From assembly GCF_015207605.1 (NCBI RefSeq), contig NZ_JADEWO010000003.1, positions 62,001 through 126,000 of the forward strand: 64,000 nucleotides of DNA. Direction: 5' to 3'. This DNA comes from Oculatella sp. LEGE 06141. Lineage in GTDB: Bacteria; Cyanobacteriota; Cyanobacteriia; Elainellales; Elainellaceae. Position 1 is the first letter of the stretch. The number at the start of each line of letters is the position of its first letter. Below, in pieces: positions 1-8,175 of the stretch. The notes below the pieces were generated by a model that made no database searches, was not told the origin of the DNA, and was given only the letters and a program-made list of their open reading frames with translations. The position numbers were made by a program, and so were the translations under genes.

Positions 1-25
1 TGGTTAAGCGTTCAACATGGTGTCT

Positions 26-307
26 CTAGTTGCGAGCAAAGTTGTCGTCGCTTCGACGATTGCTCTCGCGTGGCTTAGCCTTGTTGACTCTAATTTCTCT
101 TCCAAGCCATTCAGCACCATCAAGCTCAGAAATTGCATTATCTTCAGTTGATTCATCCTCCAGTTCTACGAATGCAAAACCGCGCTTTCGTCCTGTTTCT
201 CGATCGGTAGGCAGGCTAATACGACTGACCTTACCGTACTCAGAGAATACCTCTTTAATATCTTCTTCAGTGGCCTGAAAAGATAGGTTGCCAATATAGA
301 TAGTCAC
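26..307 (-). CDS. RRM-type RNA-binding protein (cyanobacterial Rbp family)
   Basis: A 93-residue protein made of a single RNA recognition motif. RNP2 (IYIGNL) lies at the extreme N-terminus and RNP1 (RGFAFVEL) at about residues 43-50, followed by a short basic and Asn/Arg tail (KPRESNRRSDDN). Cyanobacterial Rbp proteins of this size bind single-stranded RNA and are often cold-inducible. The GTG at 307 is chosen because it gives the usual family N-terminus (MTIYIGNL) and has a GGAG ribosome site five bases upstream. The TTG four codons earlier overlaps that site and is rejected. It is transcribed away from the PBP gene's 3' end with about 200 bases of AT-rich leader, which could hold a temperature-responsive 5' UTR, though that is inference. 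Confidence 0.93.
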   Translation of the reverse strand: MTIYIGNLSFQATEEDIKEVFSEYGKVSRISLPTDRETGRKRGFAFVELEDESTEDNAISELDGAEWLGREIRVNKAKPRESNRRSDDNFARN

Positions 308-470
308 GATCTTCTCCAAACCAATCGACCTATTTGAGGCAGATCGGAGAACTGGTGAGACCTGCTAGAGCAATGCTCTCACGTCCAGTTACCTAACTCT
401 GCTTGGCAGAGATCATATCCGATCTTCAGCCAAATGGCAGTAGCATGTCAGCAAAACCTATCCATCGTTT

Positions 471-490
471 GTTAATTTTATTTAATTAAC
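471..490. terminator. AT-rich perfect hairpin downstream of the PBP gene
   Basis: GTTAATT (471-477) and AATTAAC (484-490) pair perfectly around a six-base loop, 25 bases past the PBP stop. The stem is short and AT-only, so it is a weak terminator candidate. It may equally be part of the promoter region of the RRM gene. Confidence 0.3.
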
Positions 491-514
491 GATTAAAACC
501 AGATCGGGAATGGG

Positions 515-2797
515 TTACTGGACTACTTGTCCCATATAATCTCCCCAGAGCCGAGCTGCATCAGCACTGCTGCCTGAGGTTGGGGCATTGTCGTCATTAC
601 CAAACCAAACCCCGGTTACAACACTAGTGCGGGGAATGTACCCCACAAACCATAGATCTGTGTTGTCATTGTTTGTTCCCGTTTTACCCGCTTCCCCAAC
701 TCCCAGGTAGGCATTGCGTCCAGTGCCGCTTTGAATCACCCCTTGCAGCATATTGGTCATTGTATTCGCCACTGGGGCGGGCAACACAGCTACATTTGCT
801 TCTGCATCAGTGCTGTAGTCGTAAATCACGCGACATGTGTTGGGTTCATCAACGTTTGTGCAATCACTGCTATCCAAAATACGACTGATAGTGTGAGGCC
901 GGTTTCGTGCCCCCTGGTTTGCCAGTACGCCGTAGGCACCTGTGAGTTCTAGTAGCGTGACTTCACTCTGTCCTAAAACTAACCCTGGTACGGGATTCAA
1001 CTCAGAATCAATTCCCATCCGTCGAGCCGTGCGTACGACGGCATCGAGTCCGATCTCTTGCGCCACTCGAAGTGAGATTACATTTTCGGATAACGCCAAT
1101 CCCCGATACATATCCATACTGCCTGCCCCGGAACGGCAGCCTGCAAAGGATTGTCCTCCCCAGCTTAATGGCGCACAGGAGTAGGAACGACCGGGAGAAA
1201 TTCCTTGCTCGATCGCAGCCGTGTAGGCGAATACTTTAAAGGTTGAGCCGGGCTGTCTCAACGCTTGAGTTGCGCGGTTAAACTGGCTTTCCTGATAACT
1301 GGCTCCGCCCACCATTGCCAGGACACCGCCTGTACTTGCGTCCAGGGTGACGACGGCTCCTTGAGAAAACCCGGCTGCTGCACCGCTGTTGGCGATCGCG
1401 TTCTGCAATGACGCTTCTGCTTGGGTTTGCAGGCGAGGATCTAAGCTGCTTTCAACAATAAAGTTGCCTTCTTGCGCCAGTTGCTCCCCCAACAATTCTT
1501 CTAGCTCCGCAAAGATCTGGCTGTAAAAATAGGGGGCGATCGTACTTTCTAGCTCTTCAATGGCATCTGGGTTAATTTCAATCCGCGATCGTCTGGCGCG
1601 TTGAGCGTCTTCCAGGCTAACTTTCCCCTGGGCGGCCATGCGGTTAAGGATGCGATCGCGCAACTCCACCGATGCTCCATAATCCCGAATGGGGTTGAAA
1701 CTGTTGGGAGCAGGCAAAATTCCAGCCAGGGTTGCTGCTTCTGAAAGCGTTAAATCTCTGGCAGATTTGCCAAAGTAGAACTGAGCCGCATCCTCAAACC
1801 CATAGTTGCCGTTCCCCAAATACACCCGGTTTAGGTAGGTGAGTAGCAAAAAGTCTTTGCTGTAGAAGGTTTCCAGTTTAAGGGCAACGATCGCCTCTCG
1901 CAGCTTTCGACCTGCTGAATCCGCTGTTCCCACATAATCTCGGAAGACATTGCGAGAGAGCTGTTGCGTGATGGTGCTGCCCCCTTCACGGATTCCACCC
2001 CCTTGAATGTTGGTCGCGAGTGCCCGCAAAATTCCAATTGGGTCAACCCCCAAATGCCAGTAGTAGCGGGAGTCTTCGGAAGCAATAACCGCGTCAGCCA
2101 GATAGGGAGAAAAATCAGCAAGTTGTCTGAGTTCAACATGCGCTCGCCCGGTTTGAGGCCGTAACTCTGTAACCCCGTCACGAGCATATACCGCTACAGG
2201 CCCCTGAACGGAGGTTGGCAAAGGACGAACGGTAAACCGTTGCCATTCAATGCCGATCCACAAAGCTGTTGCCGCTGTAACTCCGGTAAAACCATATAAC
2301 CCGTACCGAGCTGCTTTGACATACCACGGTGGTGGGTAGACGTACTGAATGCGAACCGCAGCCGCCAGTTCCGGTGGCCCCAGGGTTAAAACATCGCCAT
2401 GCCGTAACGGCGTATTCATCAGCCGCCGTTTGCCCCGATAAATTCCATTGGTAGAATTCTCGTCTTTCAGGACGAAAGGAGTGTTGGGACGCTGGCTGTC
2501 TCTCGTGATCGATAGATGAATTTGACTAACAATGGGATTGCGAATGACAATATCGCACGATTTAGAACTGCGACCCAGAAGATAGCGTTCACCCAGCAAT
2601 GGGTACACTTCCGCCTTTTCAGACTCGGAATCTTGAACCCAAAGTTCTGCTACTCTGGCATTCGGCTTGAGCGCCAATTTGGAGAAATTGACCTTAGCCT
2701 GTACCGTTTGCACAGCCTGGGTAATGGCACCCATTAGCGTCTTCGGTGCATTCGGGGGTGGGGTGGGAGGTTGGTTTGAGGGCGGAGGTGAAGTCAT
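515..2797 (-). CDS. Class A penicillin-binding protein with N-terminal FHA domain
   Basis: A 760-residue bifunctional peptidoglycan synthase with an extra cytosolic sensor domain. The order is a Pro-rich N-terminus, an FHA domain at about 66-145 (LLGRSS, then NPIVSQIHLSI, then NSTNGIYRG), one membrane segment near 163-185, a GT51 transglycosylase (EDSRYYWHLGVD, GGSTITQQLSRNVF) and a transpeptidase with SxxK in PGSTFK, an SxN-type SEN, and KTG in GKTGTNNDN. All catalytic motifs look intact. FHA domains bind phosphothreonine peptides, so wall synthesis may be linked to Ser/Thr kinase signalling; a Ser/Thr kinase gene lies in this window at 29144-30790, but a link between them is inference. It is a single-gene unit facing a 631-base spacer upstream. 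Confidence 0.95.
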   Translation of the reverse strand: MTSPPPSNQPPTPPPNAPKTLMGAITQAVQTVQAKVNFSKLALKPNARVAELWVQDSESEKAEVYPLLGERYLLGRSSKSCDIVIRNPIVSQIHLSITRDSQRPNTPFVLKDENSTNGIYRGKRRLMNTPLRHGDVLTLGPPELAAAVRIQYVYPPPWYVKAARYGLYGFTGVTAATALWIGIEWQRFTVRPLPTSVQGPVAVYARDGVTELRPQTGRAHVELRQLADFSPYLADAVIASEDSRYYWHLGVDPIGILRALATNIQGGGIREGGSTITQQLSRNVFRDYVGTADSAGRKLREAIVALKLETFYSKDFLLLTYLNRVYLGNGNYGFEDAAQFYFGKSARDLTLSEAATLAGILPAPNSFNPIRDYGASVELRDRILNRMAAQGKVSLEDAQRARRSRIEINPDAIEELESTIAPYFYSQIFAELEELLGEQLAQEGNFIVESSLDPRLQTQAEASLQNAIANSGAAAGFSQGAVVTLDASTGGVLAMVGGASYQESQFNRATQALRQPGSTFKVFAYTAAIEQGISPGRSYSCAPLSWGGQSFAGCRSGAGSMDMYRGLALSENVISLRVAQEIGLDAVVRTARRMGIDSELNPVPGLVLGQSEVTLLELTGAYGVLANQGARNRPHTISRILDSSDCTNVDEPNTCRVIYDYSTDAEANVAVLPAPVANTMTNMLQGVIQSGTGRNAYLGVGEAGKTGTNNDNTDLWFVGYIPRTSVVTGVWFGNDDNAPTSGSSADAARLWGDYMGQVVQ

Positions 2798-2951
2798 GCA
2801 CAGTTAGCAGGAACTATACAAGGTAAGGAAACAAACTAGCTTACTTAGGTTCCAGATTCAGTTCAGTTATGGACTATTCTACTCGCTGTCCTGAGTATTC
2901 GGTTTCGGACGATCGCTGCCTGTTTGGGATTAAACCACCAGTGTAGAGCCT

Positions 2952-2996
2952 GGTGCGTTCGGTGCATTGGGTGCGTCCGAAGAATTTGGGGAATTT
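2952..2996. repeat. 9-base-period tandem repeat
   Basis: Consecutive units read GGTGCGTTC, GGTGCATTG, GGTGCGTCC, then GAAGAATTT and GGGGAATTT, all in exact 9-base register. It could be a slippage product; no coding frame uses it. Confidence 0.55.
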
Positions 2997-3032
2997 GGGT
3001 ACGAACTGTCCCTTCTACAACAAATTGGAAGT

Positions 3033-3137
3033 CCTTGAAATAAACTCAGACAGATTGCCTGTATTTTTTGCCGCAGGGGATGTCATGCCCCTGAGGTGTT
3101 GGGCTACCAGTTAGACTTCTAAAACATCCTCTCAAGC
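3033..3137 (+). repeat. Dispersed intergenic repeat, copy A
   Basis: About 105 bases related to 58589-58678. The left block (CAGACAGATTGCCTG, 3047-3061) and the right block (3086-3137, containing GCCCCTGAGGTGT and TAAAACATCCTCT) both align to the other copy in the same orientation. Copy A has about 17 extra bases between the blocks. Each copy lies roughly 290-390 bases upstream of a plus-strand gene. Function unknown. Confidence 0.65.
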
Positions 3138-3259
3138 GAGCATAGCAGCTTACTGGTACAACACTCTAGTTTGGGTGCTTTTTTTAGCAGATGCGGCATT
3201 TGAATTACCTTGTCAAACTAACAACTGCAATTCATCTTTCTAGGATAGCCACCACAGGC

Positions 3260-3273
3260 GTGATTAAAATCAC
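3260..3273. promoter_or_regulatory. CRP/SyCrp1-like operator candidate
   Basis: GTGATTAAAATCAC fits the GTGA-N6-TCAC core of CRP-family sites, including cyanobacterial SyCrp1. It lies 156 bases upstream of the annotated kinase start. The outer T and A of the full consensus are absent, so the call is tentative. Confidence 0.35.
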
Positions 3274-3428
3274 TTCAGTTTCAGAGATATTACAGACATT
3301 TCAATATTGAAAATTTACCTTGAATTCTGTGCAAAAGCAGCGCAATCATCTTCTATTCAGCGGTGTTTGCCACAAAGAAAGTTAGGGAATGCTGTGTACA
3401 GTGGATGGCTTTTTCAGCACTAAAGTAG

Positions 3429-4943
3429 ATGGCTAATACAGCTTATGCGAGGAAAGGGGTTGTGATGCTTGGCCCTGATAGTAGATTATTTTGCCGTGTT
3501 GATAATACACCAGATTCAGAAAAAGAACAGCAGCGACTGTTAACCCTGACGACCTTAGCGTTGCTGGAAGCAGAAAGCGTACCTGTATTTGAAGAAGCGA
3601 CACAAACTGCCGCTCATTTCCTCGATGCGCCAATTTGTGTGCTGGGTTTAGTCGATCGCGATCGCCAATGGTTTAAAGCAGCCGTTGGTTTGTCGAGAAT
3701 CGGGCTGATGAACGATCTGGCTTCCTCTCGTCAGCTTCCCAGACATGAGTCATTTTGCACGCATGTGGTCGATAGCCATCAAGTCCTAGCAATTGATGAT
3801 GCGGTCGTTCATCCAGCCTTTGCAGATAGTTTGCTGGTACAGCGCTACGGTATCCGTGCCTATCTTGGTGTGCCTCTAATTGCATCAAACGGTCACTGTA
3901 TCGGCACGTTAGCCATTATGGAGCTGAAACCCCGACATTTTAGCGATCGGGATATTGAGTTTCTAGAATTAACAGCTCGGTGGAGCATGAGCGAGTTTGA
4001 GCGAAACCATTTAATCAAACAACAACTAAGCCCTCAACTACATCATTACAATCCAGCATCAACACCAACCGTTTATGGAACAGAATCCAATTCCAACGCT
4101 TTAGTAGTCAACTCAACTAAGGTAGATTTGATTTCACAAATGACCCAGGAGTTACGGACTCCACTCACATCAATTTTGGGCATGGCAAGTGTTCTTAGTC
4201 GTGAGATTTATGGTCCACTTACTGATAAGCAAAAGGAATATATGGATATTGTTTGCAATAGCGGACAATACCTGCTTTCTTTAGTCAATGAAATCCTGGA
4301 ATTAGGCTTATTAGATGATAGCAACCGCCATTTAAACCTGAGTCCTGTTGATGTTGAAATGTTATGTCAGCAGGCTCTAAGTGCCGTAGGCCAAGCGGCT
4401 CAGCGACGGGAGCAACAAATTCGCTTAACGGTAGAACCGGGACCTCGTATCTGGCTACTGGATAAAGACAAGGTGCGTCAACTGCTATATCACCTTGTTT
4501 TCAGTGTGATTCAATCAGCCAGCACCGACAGCATTATTCGAGTTCACGTTTCTCGGCGGCGGCAGCAGCTCAATATCACCCTTTGGCCTTCTCATCCGTG
4601 GTTAGGAGACGGGTTGCCGCAAACTGCACTTTGCTCCAGCCATTTGCTGACTTCCATGCCCCCATCCCATGCTGATACCGCAGAGGTTGGGCACCGCTGG
4701 TTTGACGAATCGGATAGCGATGCTTCAGAAGCGGTTTCAGGCTTGAGTCAGGCAGTCGCTGCTGAAGTTGCAGAGGCATCGCTCGAAGAGAACTCTGAAA
4801 GCTCTCGTCAGTGCTTGGGGTTAATGTTGAGTCGTCAATTGGCAGAAATGCACAGTGGACGAATTACAATTCAAGGCTCTATAGAGTCAGGATATCGTTA
4901 TGTGATTACTTTGCCTCAAATGACTGGAAACGGGGATGACTGA
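3429..4943 (+). CDS. GAF-domain histidine-kinase homologue lacking catalytic residues
   Basis: A 504-residue soluble protein with a GAF domain (about 50-190) followed by a region clearly derived from a histidine kinase. The H-box reads MTQELRTPLTS, so the phosphoacceptor His is Gln240. In the ATPase half the N-box (LLYHLVFSVIQSA) has Ser359 where Asn is expected, and no DxGxG G1 box is visible. A Ser/Glu-rich insert (about 410-460) precedes a G2-like tail (LGLMLSRQLAEMHSG). It should not autophosphorylate and may instead act as a sensor, scaffold or dimer partner of an active kinase; that is inference. ATG 3429 has no clear ribosome site. ATG 3465, preceded by GAGGAAAGG, is an equally good start and would remove 12 residues. 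Confidence 0.85.
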   Translation: MANTAYARKGVVMLGPDSRLFCRVDNTPDSEKEQQRLLTLTTLALLEAESVPVFEEATQTAAHFLDAPICVLGLVDRDRQWFKAAVGLSRIGLMNDLASSRQLPRHESFCTHVVDSHQVLAIDDAVVHPAFADSLLVQRYGIRAYLGVPLIASNGHCIGTLAIMELKPRHFSDRDIEFLELTARWSMSEFERNHLIKQQLSPQLHHYNPASTPTVYGTESNSNALVVNSTKVDLISQMTQELRTPLTSILGMASVLSREIYGPLTDKQKEYMDIVCNSGQYLLSLVNEILELGLLDDSNRHLNLSPVDVEMLCQQALSAVGQAAQRREQQIRLTVEPGPRIWLLDKDKVRQLLYHLVFSVIQSASTDSIIRVHVSRRRQQLNITLWPSHPWLGDGLPQTALCSSHLLTSMPPSHADTAEVGHRWFDESDSDASEAVSGLSQAVAAEVAEASLEENSESSRQCLGLMLSRQLAEMHSGRITIQGSIESGYRYVITLPQMTGNGDD

Positions 4944-5320
4944 TCGGCATTGGTTCGCCAGGGGAACTGGAACGATATCACTGATGCCATTTTTACTGTT
5001 TCCGCTGCATTAACATCAGTGACGGATTCGTTGCGATCGCGAACTCGAAGATCAGTCTGTTTCATTGAAGTCCTGGCGTTTCTATCATCAAGATTGGCTC
5101 TGGCTTGGTATCAGAATGACATTGCAGACTGTAGTGACGTTGCGAATCGCTGGTTTAAGCTGGTTTGAATAGTTTTAACTAGCGTGGAGCCGTTTGGCTT
5201 GGAGCGATTCCAGAATTCTTATAGCCGTCGCCGTGGTGAACCTACGGTGAAGCTAGTAACAGGCTGAGGAGCGGTTTTGTGCCATGCTAGCTTTCAATCT
5301 GTTGCTCAACGACATCCGCT
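4944..5320. other. Intergenic spacer, nothing assignable
   Basis: A 377-base spacer between the degenerate kinase and codA. The only open frame (4950-5168) starts at TTG, has no ribosome site and resembles nothing known. It presumably carries the codA promoter. Confidence 0.5.
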
Positions 5321-6604
5321 ATGGCTCAACCGTCTAACGACCTTCTGCTTCGACGTTGCCGCCTGCTGCATCCAACCGCATCAATTACGGACGTAGATAT
5401 TGCCATTGCAGACGGCAGAATTGTTGCGATCGCCCCTCAACTGGATTGCACTGCACCACTCGAACTGGATATTCAGGGGCAACTGGTTAGCCCACCGTTT
5501 GTGGAATCCCATGTTCACCTCGATTCTGCTTTAACAGCAGGAGAACCGCGCTGGAATCAGAGCGGTACCTTGTTTGAAGGGATTGAAATTTGGCGCGATC
5601 GCAAACAAACCCTCACCTTAGACGATGTTAAGGAACGGGCGATCGCCACCCTCAAGCAGCAGGCCATGCAAGGCGTGCTGTTTGTTCGCAGCCATGCTGA
5701 TGTTAGCGAGAAGAACTTGATTGCGTTGCAGGGGTTGCTGGAGGTGCGAGAGCAGGTCAAAGACTGGATGACGCTGCAAGTAGTTGCTTTTCCGCAAGAT
5801 GGACTGTACGGCGGCCCTCAAAATGCAGAGTTAATGGAGGAGGCGCTGAAGCTAGGGGCAGATGCCGTGGGTGGTATTCCTCACTACGAGCTAACGCGGG
5901 AAGATGGGGTGCGATCGGTGCATCGCATTTTTGAACTGGCTGAGAAGTACGATCGCCTCATTGATGTTCACTGTGATGAGATTGATGATGATCAGTCTCG
6001 CTTTTTGGAAGTCGTGATGGCCTGCGCTATCCGCAGCGGTATGGGAACAGAAGTCACTGCTAGCCACACCACTGCTTTTGGCTCTTACAACAATGCCTAT
6101 GCGTTTAAGCTGCTGGGACTTTTGCAGCGCACCCAGGTCAATTTTGTTTCTAATCCGCTGATCAACATCACGCTGCAAGGGCGAACCGATACTTATCCTA
6201 AGCGACGCGGTGTGACGCGGGTCAAAGAACTGTGGCAGCAGGGGCAAAACGTGAGTTTGGGGCACGATTGCATCCAAGACCCGTGGTATTCGCTGGGTAC
6301 AGGCAACATGCTGGATGTGGCAACGATGGCTGTGCATGTTTGCCAGATGACGGGAATGAGCGAGATGAATGCCTGCTACAACATGGTGACGTGGAACGGT
6401 GCCAAAACATTACAGATTGACGATTGCTATGGAATTGAGGTGGGCAAGCCTGCTAACTTGATTGTGCTGGATGCGATCGATCCATATGATGCCATTCGGC
6501 GACGGGCAACCGTTCGCTATGTGATTTCACGCGGTAAACTGATTGCACAGACAGACTCTCCAACATCGCACTGGAAAGCCGATACTTCAGTCGTTACAGG
6601 GTGA
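5321..6604 (+). CDS. codA: Cytosine deaminase (amidohydrolase family, CodA type)
   Basis: 427 residues, the same length as Escherichia coli CodA and alignable end to end from memory. The enzyme hydrolyses cytosine to uracil and ammonia for pyrimidine salvage. Metal ligands are visible: His64 and His66 (SHVHLDSA), His217 and Glu220 (DVHCDEIDDDQSRF), a His in ASHTTAFGSYN, and Asp316 in GHDCIQDPWY. The substrate-binding Gln loop (AFPQDG) is present. The residue after the metal Asp is Cys317, where E. coli has Asp314, a position known to affect substrate preference, so activity on cytosine itself should be tested. No cytosine permease lies next to it. The start has no strong ribosome site, but the N-terminus matches the family. 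Confidence 0.92.
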   Translation: MAQPSNDLLLRRCRLLHPTASITDVDIAIADGRIVAIAPQLDCTAPLELDIQGQLVSPPFVESHVHLDSALTAGEPRWNQSGTLFEGIEIWRDRKQTLTLDDVKERAIATLKQQAMQGVLFVRSHADVSEKNLIALQGLLEVREQVKDWMTLQVVAFPQDGLYGGPQNAELMEEALKLGADAVGGIPHYELTREDGVRSVHRIFELAEKYDRLIDVHCDEIDDDQSRFLEVVMACAIRSGMGTEVTASHTTAFGSYNNAYAFKLLGLLQRTQVNFVSNPLINITLQGRTDTYPKRRGVTRVKELWQQGQNVSLGHDCIQDPWYSLGTGNMLDVATMAVHVCQMTGMSEMNACYNMVTWNGAKTLQIDDCYGIEVGKPANLIVLDAIDPYDAIRRRATVRYVISRGKLIAQTDSPTSHWKADTSVVTG

Positions 6605-6950
6605 CATGCATCGCTAATGCCACAAGTAACGGTAGGCAGAAGGTTTATCCCCAGTTTGTAAGTGCGACTGCGAGTGGGTTGGAATCGGGGTGAGAGAGTT
6701 GGCGGCGCTCGTCAATCCGGCTGGCTTCATCCAGACAATTGTGGTTCCCAGGCAAAGGATTATGAGAGCGATGCCGTTCCTGGCTTGAGTCTCTCTCAGG
6801 TGAGAGTTGCTTCTCATGCCAATAGCCGAACCTAAATGGACGGACATTACCTCAATTTGAGGATTAAAGACTCGTTTACACTTCGTTACGATAGAAGATG
6901 TCAGCGACAACAACTGAATAATTCAAAAGCCTTCAACAGAGGTCGTTTAT
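6605..6950. other. Spacer with one doubtful small frame
   Basis: This 346-base spacer between codA and the protease holds only the doubtful minus-strand frame at 6614-6817. The last bases carry an AGAGG ribosome site for the protease gene. Confidence 0.5.
6614..6817 (-). CDS. Possible small membrane protein, doubtful
   Basis: A 67-residue frame with one hydrophobic stretch (GIALIILCLGTTIVW) after a polar N-terminus and with a polar Ser/Thr/His-rich tail. It resembles no family I know. The ATG at 6817 has only an AGG about 15 bases upstream, which is too far for a good ribosome site. The frame can be opened further upstream to 6913 without improving the case. It may be chance. Confidence 0.25.
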   Translation of the reverse strand: MRSNSHLRETQARNGIALIILCLGTTIVWMKPAGLTSAANSLTPIPTHSQSHLQTGDKPSAYRYLWH

Positions 6951-8078
6951 ATGAACAGCAACTTACGAGTTGGAAACCTATTTGGTATTCCATTTTTTAT
7001 TAATCCGTCCTGGTTTTTAGTGCTGGGTCTGGTGACCTGGAGCTATGGCAGCGGCATCGCCACTGAGTTTCCTTACCTGGGCGGTGTTACTCCCTGGGTA
7101 TTGGGACTGGCCACGGCGTTACTGCTATTCGCTTCAGTTCTGGCTCACGAACTGGGACACAGCTTTGTGGCTTTGCGGCAAGGCATTGCAGTGAACTCAA
7201 TTACGTTGTTTATTTTTGGTGGACTTGCCAGCCTGGGAGAAGAATCCAAGACTCCGGGCGAGTCTTTTCGGGTGGCGATCGCTGGTCCTCTCGTAAGCTT
7301 TGTCTTGTTCGGAGTATTTAGCGCGATTAACCTGTTTGCTGGTTTATCTGGCCCGATCGCTGGGATCGTTGGGCTGTTGGCCTATATCAACCTGGCATTG
7401 GGTGTCTTCAATTTGCTGCCCGGTTTGCCGCTGGATGGTGGCAACGTGCTCAAGGCGATCGTTTGGAAGATCACTGGCAAGCCCTATCGCGGTGTTGCGT
7501 TTGCCAGCCGTGCTGGCCAGGTTTTAGGTTGGATTGCTGTAGTAATGGGTGTCTTAGCCGTACTTGGCATTAGCAACATTGGCAGCATCTGGACATTGCT
7601 AATCGGCTGGTTCTTGCTGCAAAACGCGGGTCGGTACGGTCAATCTGCTGCGATCCAAGAGAAACTGAGTGGGCTAACCGCCGCAGATGCCATTAGCCCT
7701 AATAGTCCAATCGTGTCTGCTGACAGTTCACTACGAGAATTTGCTAACAACCACATCATTGGTAACTCGGCTAACTGGCGCAAATATTTGGTTACAGACG
7801 AAGCCGGACAACTGATGGGCGAAATTGCGGTTGATGCCCTCAAAACCATTCCAACCAACGACTGGTGGGATGTGAAAGTGCGTGACCTGATGCAACCCAC
7901 CGAGGCGCTAGAAACGGTGCCATCTGATGAACCGTTGCTGGAAGTGGTTGGTTTGTTCGAGAAAAAGCAAATTCCAGCCCTGGCTGTGATTCGTGAGAAC
8001 GGCGTTCTGGTGGGATTGTTGGAACAAGCGTCTATTATCAAGCTGTTGCAAAAGCGAATGGAATCTAAACCCGCATAG
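6951..8078 (+). CDS. Site-2 protease family zinc metalloprotease with CBS domains
   Basis: A 375-residue polytopic membrane protein of the M50 (S2P) family. The zinc-binding HELGH motif is at 66-70 inside a hydrophobic helix, and the third ligand Asp162 lies in LPGLPLDGGN. Several more hydrophobic segments follow to about residue 220. The C-terminal part (about 245-370) is a CBS pair, which usually binds adenine nucleotides. Such proteins cleave membrane-embedded substrates such as anti-sigma factors; the substrate here is unknown. An AGAGG ribosome site lies upstream and a strong hairpin terminator follows, so the gene is a single transcription unit. Confidence 0.93.
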   Translation: MNSNLRVGNLFGIPFFINPSWFLVLGLVTWSYGSGIATEFPYLGGVTPWVLGLATALLLFASVLAHELGHSFVALRQGIAVNSITLFIFGGLASLGEESKTPGESFRVAIAGPLVSFVLFGVFSAINLFAGLSGPIAGIVGLLAYINLALGVFNLLPGLPLDGGNVLKAIVWKITGKPYRGVAFASRAGQVLGWIAVVMGVLAVLGISNIGSIWTLLIGWFLLQNAGRYGQSAAIQEKLSGLTAADAISPNSPIVSADSSLREFANNHIIGNSANWRKYLVTDEAGQLMGEIAVDALKTIPTNDWWDVKVRDLMQPTEALETVPSDEPLLEVVGLFEKKQIPALAVIRENGVLVGLLEQASIIKLLQKRMESKPA

Positions 8079-8112
8079 CGATCGCTCTTCTTTAGTCTGT
8101 TCCTTACTTTTA

Positions 8113-8142
8113 AACTCCCTCAATCGGTTGGGGGAGTTTTTT
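8113..8142 (+). terminator. Rho-independent terminator after the S2P gene
   Basis: AACTCCCTCAA (8113-8123) pairs with TTGGGGGAGTT (8128-8138), 11 pairs including one T-G, around a four-base loop, and runs into six T residues. It is a classic intrinsic terminator 35 bases past the stop codon. Confidence 0.88.
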
Positions 8143-8175
8143 ATAGTGATATGCAAAGCCCTATGAGGTAATGGT

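Larger units (their letters stand above)
2798..3428. other. Long intergenic region with repeats and possible operator
   Basis: This 631-base divergent spacer between the PBP gene and the degenerate kinase has no convincing gene. It holds a run of 9-base tandem units (2952-2996), copy A of a dispersed repeat (3033-3137), a GTGA-N6-TCAC site (3260-3273) and a 14-base perfect palindrome TTTCAATATTGAAA (3299-3312). Confidence 0.7.

Noticed and set aside
4950-5168. 72-residue plus-strand frame after the degenerate kinase
   Set aside because: It starts at TTG with no ribosome site, matches no family and reads like random translation.
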